A stretch of DNA of 64,000 bases from Avibacterium volantium_A. Its GTDB lineage: Bacteria > Pseudomonadota > Gammaproteobacteria > Enterobacterales > Pasteurellaceae. Below are positions 1 to 7,860 of this stretch, in pieces; position 1 is the first letter of the stretch; every line of letters begins with the position of its first letter. The notes beneath the pieces are model-generated. The model searched no databases and was not told the origin of the DNA. It was given only the letters and a program-made list of their open reading frames with translations. The translations under genes and the position numbers were made by a program. The stretch spans positions 39,830-103,829 of the forward strand of contig NZ_JBMMGT010000006.1 of assembly GCF_049366555.1 (NCBI RefSeq). The letters run 5' to 3'.

Positions 1-741
1 AAAAATGAAGCTATCGGGCAGGCAGATATGTTTGGCGTGCTAACTGAAACGCCAGAAGAAGTAGAGCAGGCTTATGCGAAAACCCCACGTTGGAACGAAA
101 AACAAATTTTAGACGGCGAACGGGAAACCCTCGGACTTTATTTAAGCAGCCACCCGATTAGCCCTTATTTAAAAGAGATCGCCCATTACAGCTCAACAAG
201 GCTAAAAGATCTTGTGCCAAATTATCGCGGACAAATTAGCACAACCTGCGGTTTGGTGGTGAGTTCGCGTGTGGCGATCACGAAAAAAGGCAATCGCTTA
301 GGCATTGCCACCTTAGATGATCGCTCGGGACGTTTAGATCTCACGTTATTCGGTGAGAGCCTCGAGCATTTTGGTGAAAAATTGCAGAAAGACACCATTG
401 TAATTGCTTCAGGACAAGTGAGTTTTGATGATTTTTCACAAGGCTTAAAAATGTCTGTGCGAGAATTAATGACTCTTGACGAAGCACGCAGTCGCTACGC
501 CAAAAGTCTGGCAATTTGCTTAACACAAGAACAGCTTTCACCACATTTTATTAAGCAATTTAAAGAGACTCTTAGCCCATATAGCGGCGGTGCGTTACCC
601 ATTAATATTTATTATCAAAGCCCGCAAGGGCGTGCTTTAGTGAAACTCGGCGTGCAGTGGTCAGTGAACCCAAGTGATGAATTGATTAATACGCTAGTGG
701 AAATGCTCGGCGAAAGTGCGGTGGAAATTGAGTTTAAATAA
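1..741 (+). CDS. dnaE: DNA polymerase III alpha subunit, C-terminal part (5' truncated by window edge)
   Basis: The reading frame is open from base 1 (frame 1) and ends at TAA 739-741, giving about 246 residues of the C-terminus of the replicative polymerase catalytic subunit. The first visible residues read as the DnaE-type EAIGQADMFG segment. An OB-fold-like stretch follows (RGQISTTCGLVVSSR... GRLDLTLFGE), which in this family lies after the finger and HhH domains and binds single-stranded DNA. The polymerase and PHP domains are outside the window. The gene converges with sdaA across a shared hairpin terminator. In enteric genomes dnaE follows rnhB, but here rnhB is 21 kb away, so the linkage is broken. 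Confidence 0.95.
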   Translation, partial: KNEAIGQADMFGVLTETPEEVEQAYAKTPRWNEKQILDGERETLGLYLSSHPISPYLKEIAHYSSTRLKDLVPNYRGQISTTCGLVVSSRVAITKKGNRLGIATLDDRSGRLDLTLFGESLEHFGEKLQKDTIVIASGQVSFDDFSQGLKMSVRELMTLDEARSRYAKSLAICLTQEQLSPHFIKQFKETLSPYSGGALPINIYYQSPQGRALVKLGVQWSVNPSDELINTLVEMLGESAVEIEFK

Positions 742-756
742 TTGAAATATAAAAAT

Positions 757-787
757 AAAATAAGGCGGAACAAACCGCCTTATTTTT
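757..787. terminator. Bidirectional terminator between dnaE and sdaA
   Basis: Stem TAAGGCGG (761-768) pairs with CCGCCTTA (775-782) around a 6-nt loop. It is flanked by A-rich sequence on the left and a T-run on the right, so it can end both convergent genes. Confidence 0.85.
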
Positions 788-798
788 TGCTGCAAATT

Positions 799-2163
799 TT
801 AGGTGCAAACCACTTTGATTGCCAAACCGCCTTGCGAGGTTTCGCGGTATTTAGCGTTCATATCTTTACCGGTTTCGTACATTGTTTCGATCACTTTATC
901 CAAGCTCACGCGTGGGTTAGAGGTGCGTTGCAATGCCATTCGGCTAGCGTTAATGGCTTTGACGGAAGCAATGGCGTTGCGCTCAATGCAAGGCACTTGC
1001 ACTTGACCGCCCACAGGATCGCAAGTTAGCCCCAGATTATGTTCCATCGCAATTTCAGCGGCCATACAAACTTGCTCGGGGCTACCGCCCAAAATTTCTG
1101 TTAAGCCAGCCGCTGCCATTGAGCAAGCCACCCCCACTTCGCCTTGGCACCCCACTTCAGCCCCTGAAATGGACGCATTCATTTTGTAAAGTGAGCCGAT
1201 CATTCCGCAAGCAAGCAAATAGCGTTCTACAATTTCATCGGTAATTGGCGAAATGAATTTTTCATAATAAGACAGCACCGCAGGCACAATACCGCAAGCG
1301 CCGTTTGTTGGTGCGGTAACTACACGCCCGCCTGCTGCATTTTCTTCATTGACCGCAAGCGCATACATATTGACCCAATCGATCACTTTCATCGGGTCGT
1401 TGGAAAGCCCATTATTGGCTTGCAGTAAACGGTGTAAGGTTGCTGCACGGCGAACCACTTTGAGCGGGCCGGGTAGTAACCCTTCCGTAGCCAAGCCGTG
1501 TTCGATACATTCTTTCATCGTTTGCCAAATGCGTTTTAGGTGCGTTTGCGTGGCTTCTTTTCCGTGCAAGGCAATTTCATTTTGTAGCATCACGCTCGAT
1601 AAGGCTAAGCCATTTTCTTTGCAATGATGCAAAATATCTGCCGCACTTTGATAAGGGAAAGGTACATTGATGTCGGACTCTTCCTGCTGATTGAAATGCG
1701 CTTCATCAACAATAAATCCGCCGCCAATAGAATAATAGGTTTGCTGATAAAGCAAGTTGTCATTTTCATAGGCGGACAGCGTCATGCCGTTTTCGTGTAA
1801 AGGCAGAAAGGTTTGATGAAAGATCATATCGCTTTCATAATCCAACTTTGCCACTTGCTGTCCTTGCGCTAATGGCAAAAGTGCGGTGCTTTTTACATCA
1901 GAAATAAATTTAGGGATTAAATCAATATCCACATCGTGCGGTAAATAGCCCGCTAAGCCCATAATAATAGCAATATCGGTATTATGCCCACGCCCTGTCA
2001 TTGAAAGTGAACCATAAACATCAACCTTAACTTGGGTTACCTTGGCGAGTAAATTTTTCGCCACCAAATCATCGACAAATTGCTTACCCGCTTTCATTGG
2101 CCCAACGGTATGAGAGCTAGAAGGCCCAATGCCGATTTTAAACATATCAAAAACACTAATCAT
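799..2163 (-). CDS. sdaA: L-serine dehydratase (L-serine ammonia-lyase), single-chain iron-sulfur type
   Basis: 454 residues, the usual length for one-chain SdaA/SdaB/TdcG enzymes, which convert L-serine to pyruvate and ammonia using an oxygen-labile 4Fe-4S cluster. The N-terminal beta domain starts with the family motif GIGPSSSHTVGPM. The alpha domain holds TAPTNGACGIVPA and the cluster-ligand region with the cysteines of CQGEVG, TCDPVGG and PCIERNA. It lies 78 bp downstream of the serine transporter sdaC on the same strand, so the two probably form an uptake-and-degradation operon. An ATG start at 2163 fits the family N-terminus. The paralogue cannot be distinguished (SdaA or SdaB), but the sdaC-sdaA pairing is usual in Pasteurellaceae. 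Confidence 0.93.
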   Translation of the reverse strand: MISVFDMFKIGIGPSSSHTVGPMKAGKQFVDDLVAKNLLAKVTQVKVDVYGSLSMTGRGHNTDIAIIMGLAGYLPHDVDIDLIPKFISDVKSTALLPLAQGQQVAKLDYESDMIFHQTFLPLHENGMTLSAYENDNLLYQQTYYSIGGGFIVDEAHFNQQEESDINVPFPYQSAADILHHCKENGLALSSVMLQNEIALHGKEATQTHLKRIWQTMKECIEHGLATEGLLPGPLKVVRRAATLHRLLQANNGLSNDPMKVIDWVNMYALAVNEENAAGGRVVTAPTNGACGIVPAVLSYYEKFISPITDEIVERYLLACGMIGSLYKMNASISGAEVGCQGEVGVACSMAAAGLTEILGGSPEQVCMAAEIAMEHNLGLTCDPVGGQVQVPCIERNAIASVKAINASRMALQRTSNPRVSLDKVIETMYETGKDMNAKYRETSQGGLAIKVVCT

Positions 2164-2241
2164 CGTTTTCTCGAAGTTTTCTGGCAGGGCATTTCGACCT
2201 GCTTAAGGTGATTATTATAAAAGGTGCGTATTCTATCTTAA

Positions 2242-3483
2242 TTAATAAAATAATCCATACACCACTGCTGAGATTGCAATCATTCCCATCACGGTAACGA
2301 AAACATTGCTAGCATAGCCTTGATAACGCGCCATCGCAGGTACTTTACGAATGGCATACATTGGCATTAAAAACAGAATTGCGGCGATAATTGGCCCACC
2401 AATGGATTCAATTAAACCAAGAATGCTTGGATTGATAATTGCCACCGCCCATAAAGTCAATAAAAAGAAAAGTGCGGTGAAAAAATTCAATTTTTTTCGA
2501 TTTGTAATGTCTTGTTTGCCCGAAAATTTTAAATACAGCCCCTGAATGCCTTCTCGCGCGCCTAAATAATGGCCAAAGAAAGAGCTGGTAATAGCAAGAA
2601 ATGCTACTAAAGGGCCAAAGTAGGAAATATAAGGGTTATCAAATTTATTGGCTAAAAAGGAAAGGATACTGATATTTTGTGCTTTGGCTTGCACTAAATC
2701 TTCAGGGGTAAGGGTTAGCACACAGCTAAAGACGAAAAACATCACGAAAAATAACAGTAAGGTTGAGGTGTTTTTCAACGCTTGGCTTGCGTGGCATTCG
2801 GTCAGCTCTGGCAATTTATATTCCCGTTGTTGTGATTGCGAAAAGCAAGAAATCGCAGGGGAATGATTAAAAGAAAACACTAACACCGGAATGGTGATCC
2901 ACAGCGTGCTAATAAAACTGGTGGCATCAGGCATTTGGTGAAGCATTGCGGTGTTCCATTGTGGAATTAAATAAATGGAAAGAGAAAATAAAATAAAAAC
3001 AAGGGGATAGACCAAAAACTCAGTCATTTTGAGCATTATTTTTTCGCTCATCAGCATCACCGAAATCAGGCTTGCAATCAAAATGAAAGAAAGCAAAATG
3101 CGGTTCGGTGCGCCTAGCCCTAACTGGTTGACAATAAAGGATTCCACCGTATTGGTAATGCCATTACCATAAATTAACAAAATAGGAAAAATTGCGAAAA
3201 AGTAGAGTAGGGTGATAATTTTCCCTGCGCCTTGTCCAAAATGTTCTTCCACTACCTCTGTAATATCGCTGCCGGGTTTGGAAGATGACAGCACAAAGCG
3301 AGATAATGCGCGGTGTGAGAAATAAGTCATCGGCCCAACCAACAGCATAATGGCGATTAATGGCCAAAATCCGCCCATTCCAGCATTTATGGGCAAAAAC
3401 AGCACCCCAGCTCCTACGGCCGTGCCGAATAAATTTAACGTCCAAAGTAAATCGAATTTGTTTGTTATTGTTGTTTTAAACAT
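2242..3483 (-). CDS. sdaC: Serine transporter, HAAAP family
   Basis: 413 residues with about 11 hydrophobic segments, beginning with the family-typical WTLNLFGTAVGAGVLFLPIN. It is an inner-membrane proton-serine symporter of the SdaC/TdcC (hydroxy and aromatic amino acid permease) family. The start at 3483 is preceded by GGAG at a normal distance. It is the first gene of the sdaC-sdaA pair and the substrate assignment rests mainly on that pairing. TdcC (threonine/serine) is the alternative. Confidence 0.88.
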   Translation of the reverse strand: MFKTTITNKFDLLWTLNLFGTAVGAGVLFLPINAGMGGFWPLIAIMLLVGPMTYFSHRALSRFVLSSSKPGSDITEVVEEHFGQGAGKIITLLYFFAIFPILLIYGNGITNTVESFIVNQLGLGAPNRILLSFILIASLISVMLMSEKIMLKMTEFLVYPLVFILFSLSIYLIPQWNTAMLHQMPDATSFISTLWITIPVLVFSFNHSPAISCFSQSQQREYKLPELTECHASQALKNTSTLLLFFVMFFVFSCVLTLTPEDLVQAKAQNISILSFLANKFDNPYISYFGPLVAFLAITSSFFGHYLGAREGIQGLYLKFSGKQDITNRKKLNFFTALFFLLTLWAVAIINPSILGLIESIGGPIIAAILFLMPMYAIRKVPAMARYQGYASNVFVTVMGMIAISAVVYGLFY

Positions 3484-3866
3484 TGTTTAACTCCGTAATA
3501 TAAACTTGGATTAGTGTATGTGAATACCCTAATCTCACCGCCGCAGATGATATAGCGGTTGCGAATACGAAACAGGACAAAATATGGAATTTGTGAGAAT
3601 GATCGACTTTTGCTGGAGTAATTGACTAGAAAATAGCGAAGTGTTTACTTATTTTTAACATTTTGCTTTTTTAGACTTTCGATTTCGCGATATTTTGCTT
3701 CGACAAGCAACAAAGTTGAGTCTTTTTTCTTTATTAAGAATGGGTTATCAAAAATTGTAAATGTTTCGTTTTATTGAATGATCTGAGTGAGGGCAGCGCA
3801 AGATTGTTAATAATTGGATAAAAAGCACTTTTAATGGCAATAAAAGTGCTTACAACGAGAGAATAA
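3484..3866. other. 383-bp gene-free region upstream of sdaC
   Basis: AT-rich, with no convincing ORF. It must hold the sdaC promoter and contains the yafJ terminator at 3823-3851. A weak CRP-like half-palindrome (TGTGA at 3592-3596, six bases, then TCGAC) is present but I would not call it. Nothing else recognisable. Confidence 0.6.
3820..3852 (-). terminator. Rho-independent terminator of the yafJ-like gene
   Basis: Perfect 11-bp inverted repeat AAGCACTTTTA (3823-3833) / TAAAAGTGCTT (3841-3851) with a 7-nt loop, followed on the minus strand by TTTAT. It lies 16 bp past the stop codon at 3867. Confidence 0.8.
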
Positions 3867-4694
3867 TTAAGCGGCTTTCGCATCACCTAATGTGCCATCA
3901 TCAATGGCTTCTTTTGGCGTACCTAGCACTTCGTAAACTTTATCGCCATCTTTGAAAAACACAAAACCGCCGTGTTCCATTTTTGTCCAGATTTCATCTT
4001 TAGTGAGTGGAAAGGTGGTAATAATGGTTACTTTATCTTTCTCGGTGGTATGTTGGCGGAAGTCGATCACGCCGTCATCATCAATGCGTTGCGCTGTACC
4101 AAAAGGGGCTTTGCGCGTGATGTAATGCAAATTGGTGGAGCAGTGAGCGATCATCCATTCCCCGTTCGAGAGAATAAAATTAAACGTGCCGCCTTGTGCT
4201 AATTCTTTAGTAATTTCTTGAATGACTTGGAAAATTTGTTCTTCAGTGGGCTTTTTACGAAAGCGATTTTTAAGTTGTTCTGCCATATAACAAAACGCAG
4301 CTTCGGAATCGGTGGAGCCAATGGGCTGGCAGAAATTTTCCGACATATCAGGGAAGCTCGTCAGATTGCCGTTGTGCGCAAATACCCAGTTTTCGCCCCA
4401 AATTTCACGAATAAATGGGTGGGTGTTTTCAATGGTTACCTCGCCTTGCGTGGCTTTGCGAATGTGGGCAATCACATTGAAAGATTTGATGTGATATTGT
4501 TTTACGCAATCTGCAATGGGGGAACTATGCCCGGCTTGGTTATCGCGAAAAATACGCACGCCTTTGCCTTCAAAAAAGGCAATGCCGAAACCGTCAGAAT
4601 GGCTATCGGTAAGCCCTGCGCGGCGGCGAAATCCTTCAAAAGAGAACACAATATCGGTGGGAGTGTTGCAATTCATTCCTAATAGCTGACACAT
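3867..4694 (-). CDS. yafJ: Class II glutamine amidotransferase, YafJ family
   Basis: 275 residues. After removal of Met1 the catalytic Cys2 becomes the N-terminal nucleophile (MCQLLGMN), as in Ntn-type class II amidotransferases. Further family motifs are GFGIAFFEGKG, HIRKATQG, ENTHPF and AHNGNL. No synthetase domain is fused, so the protein is a free-standing glutaminase domain of unknown acceptor. In E. coli the same family is called YafJ. Monocistronic by position, with its own terminator. Family certain, physiological role unknown. Confidence 0.85.
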   Translation of the reverse strand: MCQLLGMNCNTPTDIVFSFEGFRRRAGLTDSHSDGFGIAFFEGKGVRIFRDNQAGHSSPIADCVKQYHIKSFNVIAHIRKATQGEVTIENTHPFIREIWGENWVFAHNGNLTSFPDMSENFCQPIGSTDSEAAFCYMAEQLKNRFRKKPTEEQIFQVIQEITKELAQGGTFNFILSNGEWMIAHCSTNLHYITRKAPFGTAQRIDDDGVIDFRQHTTEKDKVTIITTFPLTKDEIWTKMEHGGFVFFKDGDKVYEVLGTPKEAIDDGTLGDAKAA

Positions 4695-4814
4695 AACGAA
4701 ACCTTAACTGATTTTAACTTCCTAAATCTTGTTTGATTTAACAAAAAAATTCACAAAAATTCAACCGCACTTTTAGATTAAAGGTGCATATCACATAACT
4801 TGGCGTTATTTCCT

Positions 4815-6224
4815 TTATTGCACCACCATTAAGCCTAAGCAACCTTTGTCTGCTGCCATCAGATCCGCTGCGCCAAAGGTGAAAGGGTGGCCGTTAGAAG
4901 ACGGCTGTTGAAAGCGAACTAAAATCTGCACTTTGCTCTCAATCCATAGGCTGTCTTTCCACGCAAGATCGCTTTCTGCCACTGGCTTATCATTAATACT
5001 TTCAATGATAAATTTTGCCCCCTGAATTTTAAATCCTGCTGGCTCGTTGCTCGTGATTGTCCAGCGTTCCGTGCTGTTTAATTCGGCATTTACATCAATG
5101 CGTCTAGGATCGAAACGTTGTTGATTGAGCATTCCATTATTCGCATCAAGTTGAAACTGGCGTTCACGGCGAACTTCCGCCTTTAATGCTTGCGGTGCAT
5201 CGGTGTTAAACTGCATTGTGTTGTTTTGTGCAAAGGCACTGCTTAAGCCTTGTGGGCGTAGCTCAAGTACCGTGTTGTCGAGCAATTCTTCATCGCTGGC
5301 GAAAAAGCCTGTGAGTTTACTGAAGAAATTTCGTTTTTTCCCCACAATTAAGGTGGTGTTTTCCCCTTCATTGAGATTAACAAGAATTTCAGCGCGTTCG
5401 CTCGGTGCAAGAAAAAGCACCTTTGTTGTTTTCGCTTGCGGTAAAAAGCCCTGATCAAGCGCGATGAGTTGGAAATCGCGCTCGCCATCAAAGCGTAATT
5501 CATAACGGCGTGAAAGGGAGGCGTTCAGCAAACGTAAACGCACAACGCCGCGCGGCACCTCTAAATAAGGTGCTTCTTGCCCATTAACGAATAAACGATT
5601 GCCGAAAAAGTGCGGTCGATTTTGTTGGAATAATTGCACCCCTTCATCATTTAATTGCATATCTTGTAAAATCAAAGGAATATCGTTTACGCCATATTTT
5701 TGTGGCAAGCTCGATTTACGGCTTTCGTTATCTTCAATAATGCACAGTCCGAGCAAGCCGCGGTAGGTTTGATAAGCGGAATGCCCTAAGGTGCAAGCGG
5801 AATACCAGCAAGTACAAGCAGGCTGAGTGATCGGTAGAATAGGCGACCAGCCTTGCCCTTGTTTGAAAGGGTGAGAAATGCCACCCAGTGATTCGGCACT
5901 CACTTGTAGGCCTTGAATGGCTAATGCCACCATTTGCGACAAGCTATTGCGATAGTTCAGCTTGGCAAAATCCCCTTGGCGCATTTTTAATGTTGGGCCT
6001 AAATAATTACCATTAAATCCCCACACTTCACTGGATTTTCCCCGCTCTAATTGGGTTTGCGCGCTGTTCATTTCTAAAAAAACAGGCTTGCCACGGCGAG
6101 TTTCCATTAATGGTGGAACACGCAAAGGCTGGCGATCGGCCGCCCATAATGGCGCAGGAATGGCTGAAAAAGCCCCCGCAGTGAGGGCAGTTTTGAAAAA
6201 TTGACGGCGAGAAAAATGATTCAT
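4815..6224 (-). CDS. ftsP: Cell division protein FtsP (SufI), copper-free multicopper-oxidase fold
   Basis: 469 residues from ATG 6224. An upstream in-frame extension to 6275 would lie inside plsC, and this start puts the twin-arginine signal (SRRQFFK, residues 5-11, then a hydrophobic run and an APLWAA cleavage region) at the N-terminus. It is exported folded by Tat to the periplasm, where SufI stabilises the divisome under stress. Three cupredoxin domains are expected. The positions equivalent to the His-X-His copper ligands are absent (the segment reads ACTCWYSACTLGHSAY), as in E. coli SufI, although this segment is unusually cysteine-rich. It starts one base after the plsC stop, so the two are translationally linked. 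Confidence 0.9.
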   Translation of the reverse strand: MNHFSRRQFFKTALTAGAFSAIPAPLWAADRQPLRVPPLMETRRGKPVFLEMNSAQTQLERGKSSEVWGFNGNYLGPTLKMRQGDFAKLNYRNSLSQMVALAIQGLQVSAESLGGISHPFKQGQGWSPILPITQPACTCWYSACTLGHSAYQTYRGLLGLCIIEDNESRKSSLPQKYGVNDIPLILQDMQLNDEGVQLFQQNRPHFFGNRLFVNGQEAPYLEVPRGVVRLRLLNASLSRRYELRFDGERDFQLIALDQGFLPQAKTTKVLFLAPSERAEILVNLNEGENTTLIVGKKRNFFSKLTGFFASDEELLDNTVLELRPQGLSSAFAQNNTMQFNTDAPQALKAEVRRERQFQLDANNGMLNQQRFDPRRIDVNAELNSTERWTITSNEPAGFKIQGAKFIIESINDKPVAESDLAWKDSLWIESKVQILVRFQQPSSNGHPFTFGAADLMAADKGCLGLMVVQ

Positions 6225-6225
6225 T

Positions 6226-6969
6226 TTATTTTGTGGTGTCTTGTTGAGCTTGGCTGGCGGCAATTTCCGCATCAAGTTCGTTGATTCGTTGTTGCATTAA
6301 AGAATGGCAATAGCCCGCCAATTCACGCACATTGTCTTTGGTGTAAGCCGATGTATCCACAGGTGGCAACATTTCACAAATCACTTTGCCATTATCCCAA
6401 CGGTTAAGATCGATTTTATTTTGCGTGTTGGAACAAACCACTGGCACAATCGGCACACCAGCGGCAATGGCGGCGTGAAATGCGCCAGTTTTAAATGGCA
6501 GCAAACCACGTCCACGGCTACGCGTGCCTTCAGGGAACATCCAAATAGAAAGTTTATCACTGTTAATGCGTTCAGCCAGTTGGGTCATTGTGCTATGTGC
6601 TTTGGAGCGGTTATCACGATCTAAAAAAATATTACCCGATGCCCAATATAAAATGCCAAAGAACGGGATCCAAATCAGGCTTTTTTTCCCGACACTCACG
6701 GTGCGCGGCATCACCATATAAGAAATGGTAACCATATCGTAGTTATTTTGGTGATTGCCAATGTAAATGCACGGCCCGATATTTTCCGCATTAGCAGGGA
6801 AGCGATGTTCCACTTGCAAACCGAAAAGGGGATATAAGCGCCCAAACCAACGTGCCACATCGCCCACGTTACTTGGATTTCTGAAACGAATGAGAGAATA
6901 AATCGTGCCGAGCAAACAAATTAAAATACAGCACAGCACAACCACAATAATGCGAAGAAGTTTTAGCAT
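6226..6969 (-). CDS. plsC: 1-acyl-sn-glycerol-3-phosphate acyltransferase
   Basis: 247 residues from ATG 6969, preceded by AAGG at good spacing. A longer frame to 6999 lacks this support and PlsC proteins begin with the hydrophobic MLKLLRI-type segment. It acylates lysophosphatidic acid to phosphatidic acid at the inner membrane. Motif I is NHQNNYD (HX4D catalytic pair), with FPEGTRSRG and VPIVPV further along. Close to E. coli PlsC over its whole length. Forms a plsC-ftsP unit and is divergent from lpxH. A second, distinct PlsC-like protein lies at 25609-26238. Confidence 0.95.
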   Translation of the reverse strand: MLKLLRIIVVVLCCILICLLGTIYSLIRFRNPSNVGDVARWFGRLYPLFGLQVEHRFPANAENIGPCIYIGNHQNNYDMVTISYMVMPRTVSVGKKSLIWIPFFGILYWASGNIFLDRDNRSKAHSTMTQLAERINSDKLSIWMFPEGTRSRGRGLLPFKTGAFHAAIAAGVPIVPVVCSNTQNKIDLNRWDNGKVICEMLPPVDTSAYTKDNVRELAGYCHSLMQQRINELDAEIAASQAQQDTTK

Positions 6970-7089
6970 AAACACATACCTTGAAAAAAATTTGCACAAG
7001 TATAGCGAAAATCCGCAAATATTTGTATCAATCCGCTAAAAAAATGCTAGGCTATCAAACAATTTCCTTCTTCCCAAAGATATTCAACA

Positions 7090-7860
7090 ATGGCAAAGAC
7101 CTATTTTATTGCAGATTTACATTTAAGCGAAAATCGCCCAGATTTAACCGCACTTTTTGTTGATTTTATGCAAAATCAAGCCAAAGATGCGGAAAGTTTG
7201 TATATTTTAGGCGATCTTTTTGATTTTTGGATTGGCGATGATGAGCATTCCCCTTTGATTGATTTGGTGAAACAGCAAATTCGCCACTTAACGGAAAAAG
7301 GCGTGAAATGCTATTTTATGCACGGCAATCGCGATTTTCTTATCGGCAAAAAATTTGCCCGATCTTGCGGTTTAACGCTGTTGCCAACCTATCAAGTGAT
7401 TGATTTATACGGCGCGCCTACCTTGCTTTGCCACGGCGATACCCTTTGCATTGATGATGTGGCTTATCAACGCTATCGTAAAAAAGTGCATCAAAAATGG
7501 CGTCAATGGCTTTTTTTACATTTGCCTTTAAAAGTGCGGTTAAAAATTGCCGAAAAAATTCGTGCTAAAAGCAAACAGGACAAGCAATATAAATCCAATC
7601 AAATTATGGACGTGAACGCCGATTTCGTGTTGCAAACAATGCAACAATTTAACGTGCCGCAGCTGATCCACGGGCATACGCATCGGCAAAATTTGTATAA
7701 AATCCCACCGCACTTTGAACGAATTGTATTGGGCGATTGGGGCGAAACTTCTTCTGTGCTAGAAGTCTCGCCGCAGGGAATGCGATTTATTAATCACTCG
7801 TTACAGAAATCAGTGAGTGATGATTTGGAATCACCACCGCAGGATCATCAGGTGCGGTGA
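7090..7860 (+). CDS. lpxH: UDP-2,3-diacylglucosamine diphosphatase
   Basis: 256 residues, slightly longer than E. coli LpxH (240). It hydrolyses UDP-2,3-diacylglucosamine to lipid X and UMP, step four of lipid A synthesis, at the inner-membrane face. Calcineurin-like metallophosphoesterase motifs are visible: DLHLS, GDLFDFWIGDD, HGNRDF, CHGD and HGHTHR. The last 71 bp overlap the end of the convergent phosphoethanolamine transferase gene, and the stop codon lies inside a terminator hairpin. An uptake signal (7147-7155) encodes the TAL of its N-terminus. No strong Shine-Dalgarno is seen before the ATG. Confidence 0.94.
   Translation: MAKTYFIADLHLSENRPDLTALFVDFMQNQAKDAESLYILGDLFDFWIGDDEHSPLIDLVKQQIRHLTEKGVKCYFMHGNRDFLIGKKFARSCGLTLLPTYQVIDLYGAPTLLCHGDTLCIDDVAYQRYRKKVHQKWRQWLFLHLPLKVRLKIAEKIRAKSKQDKQYKSNQIMDVNADFVLQTMQQFNVPQLIHGHTHRQNLYKIPPHFERIVLGDWGETSSVLEVSPQGMRFINHSLQKSVSDDLESPPQDHQVR

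Noticed and set aside
742..1029. 95-codon ORF after dnaE
   Set aside because: Antisense to sdaA and reads through the terminator.
3497..3524. Promoter-like TTCACA-16-TATATT on the minus strand before sdaC
   Set aside because: The transcription start would fall past the Shine-Dalgarno, so the boxes are probably chance.
4218..4682. 154-codon plus-strand ORF
   Set aside because: Antisense shadow of the YafJ-like amidotransferase.
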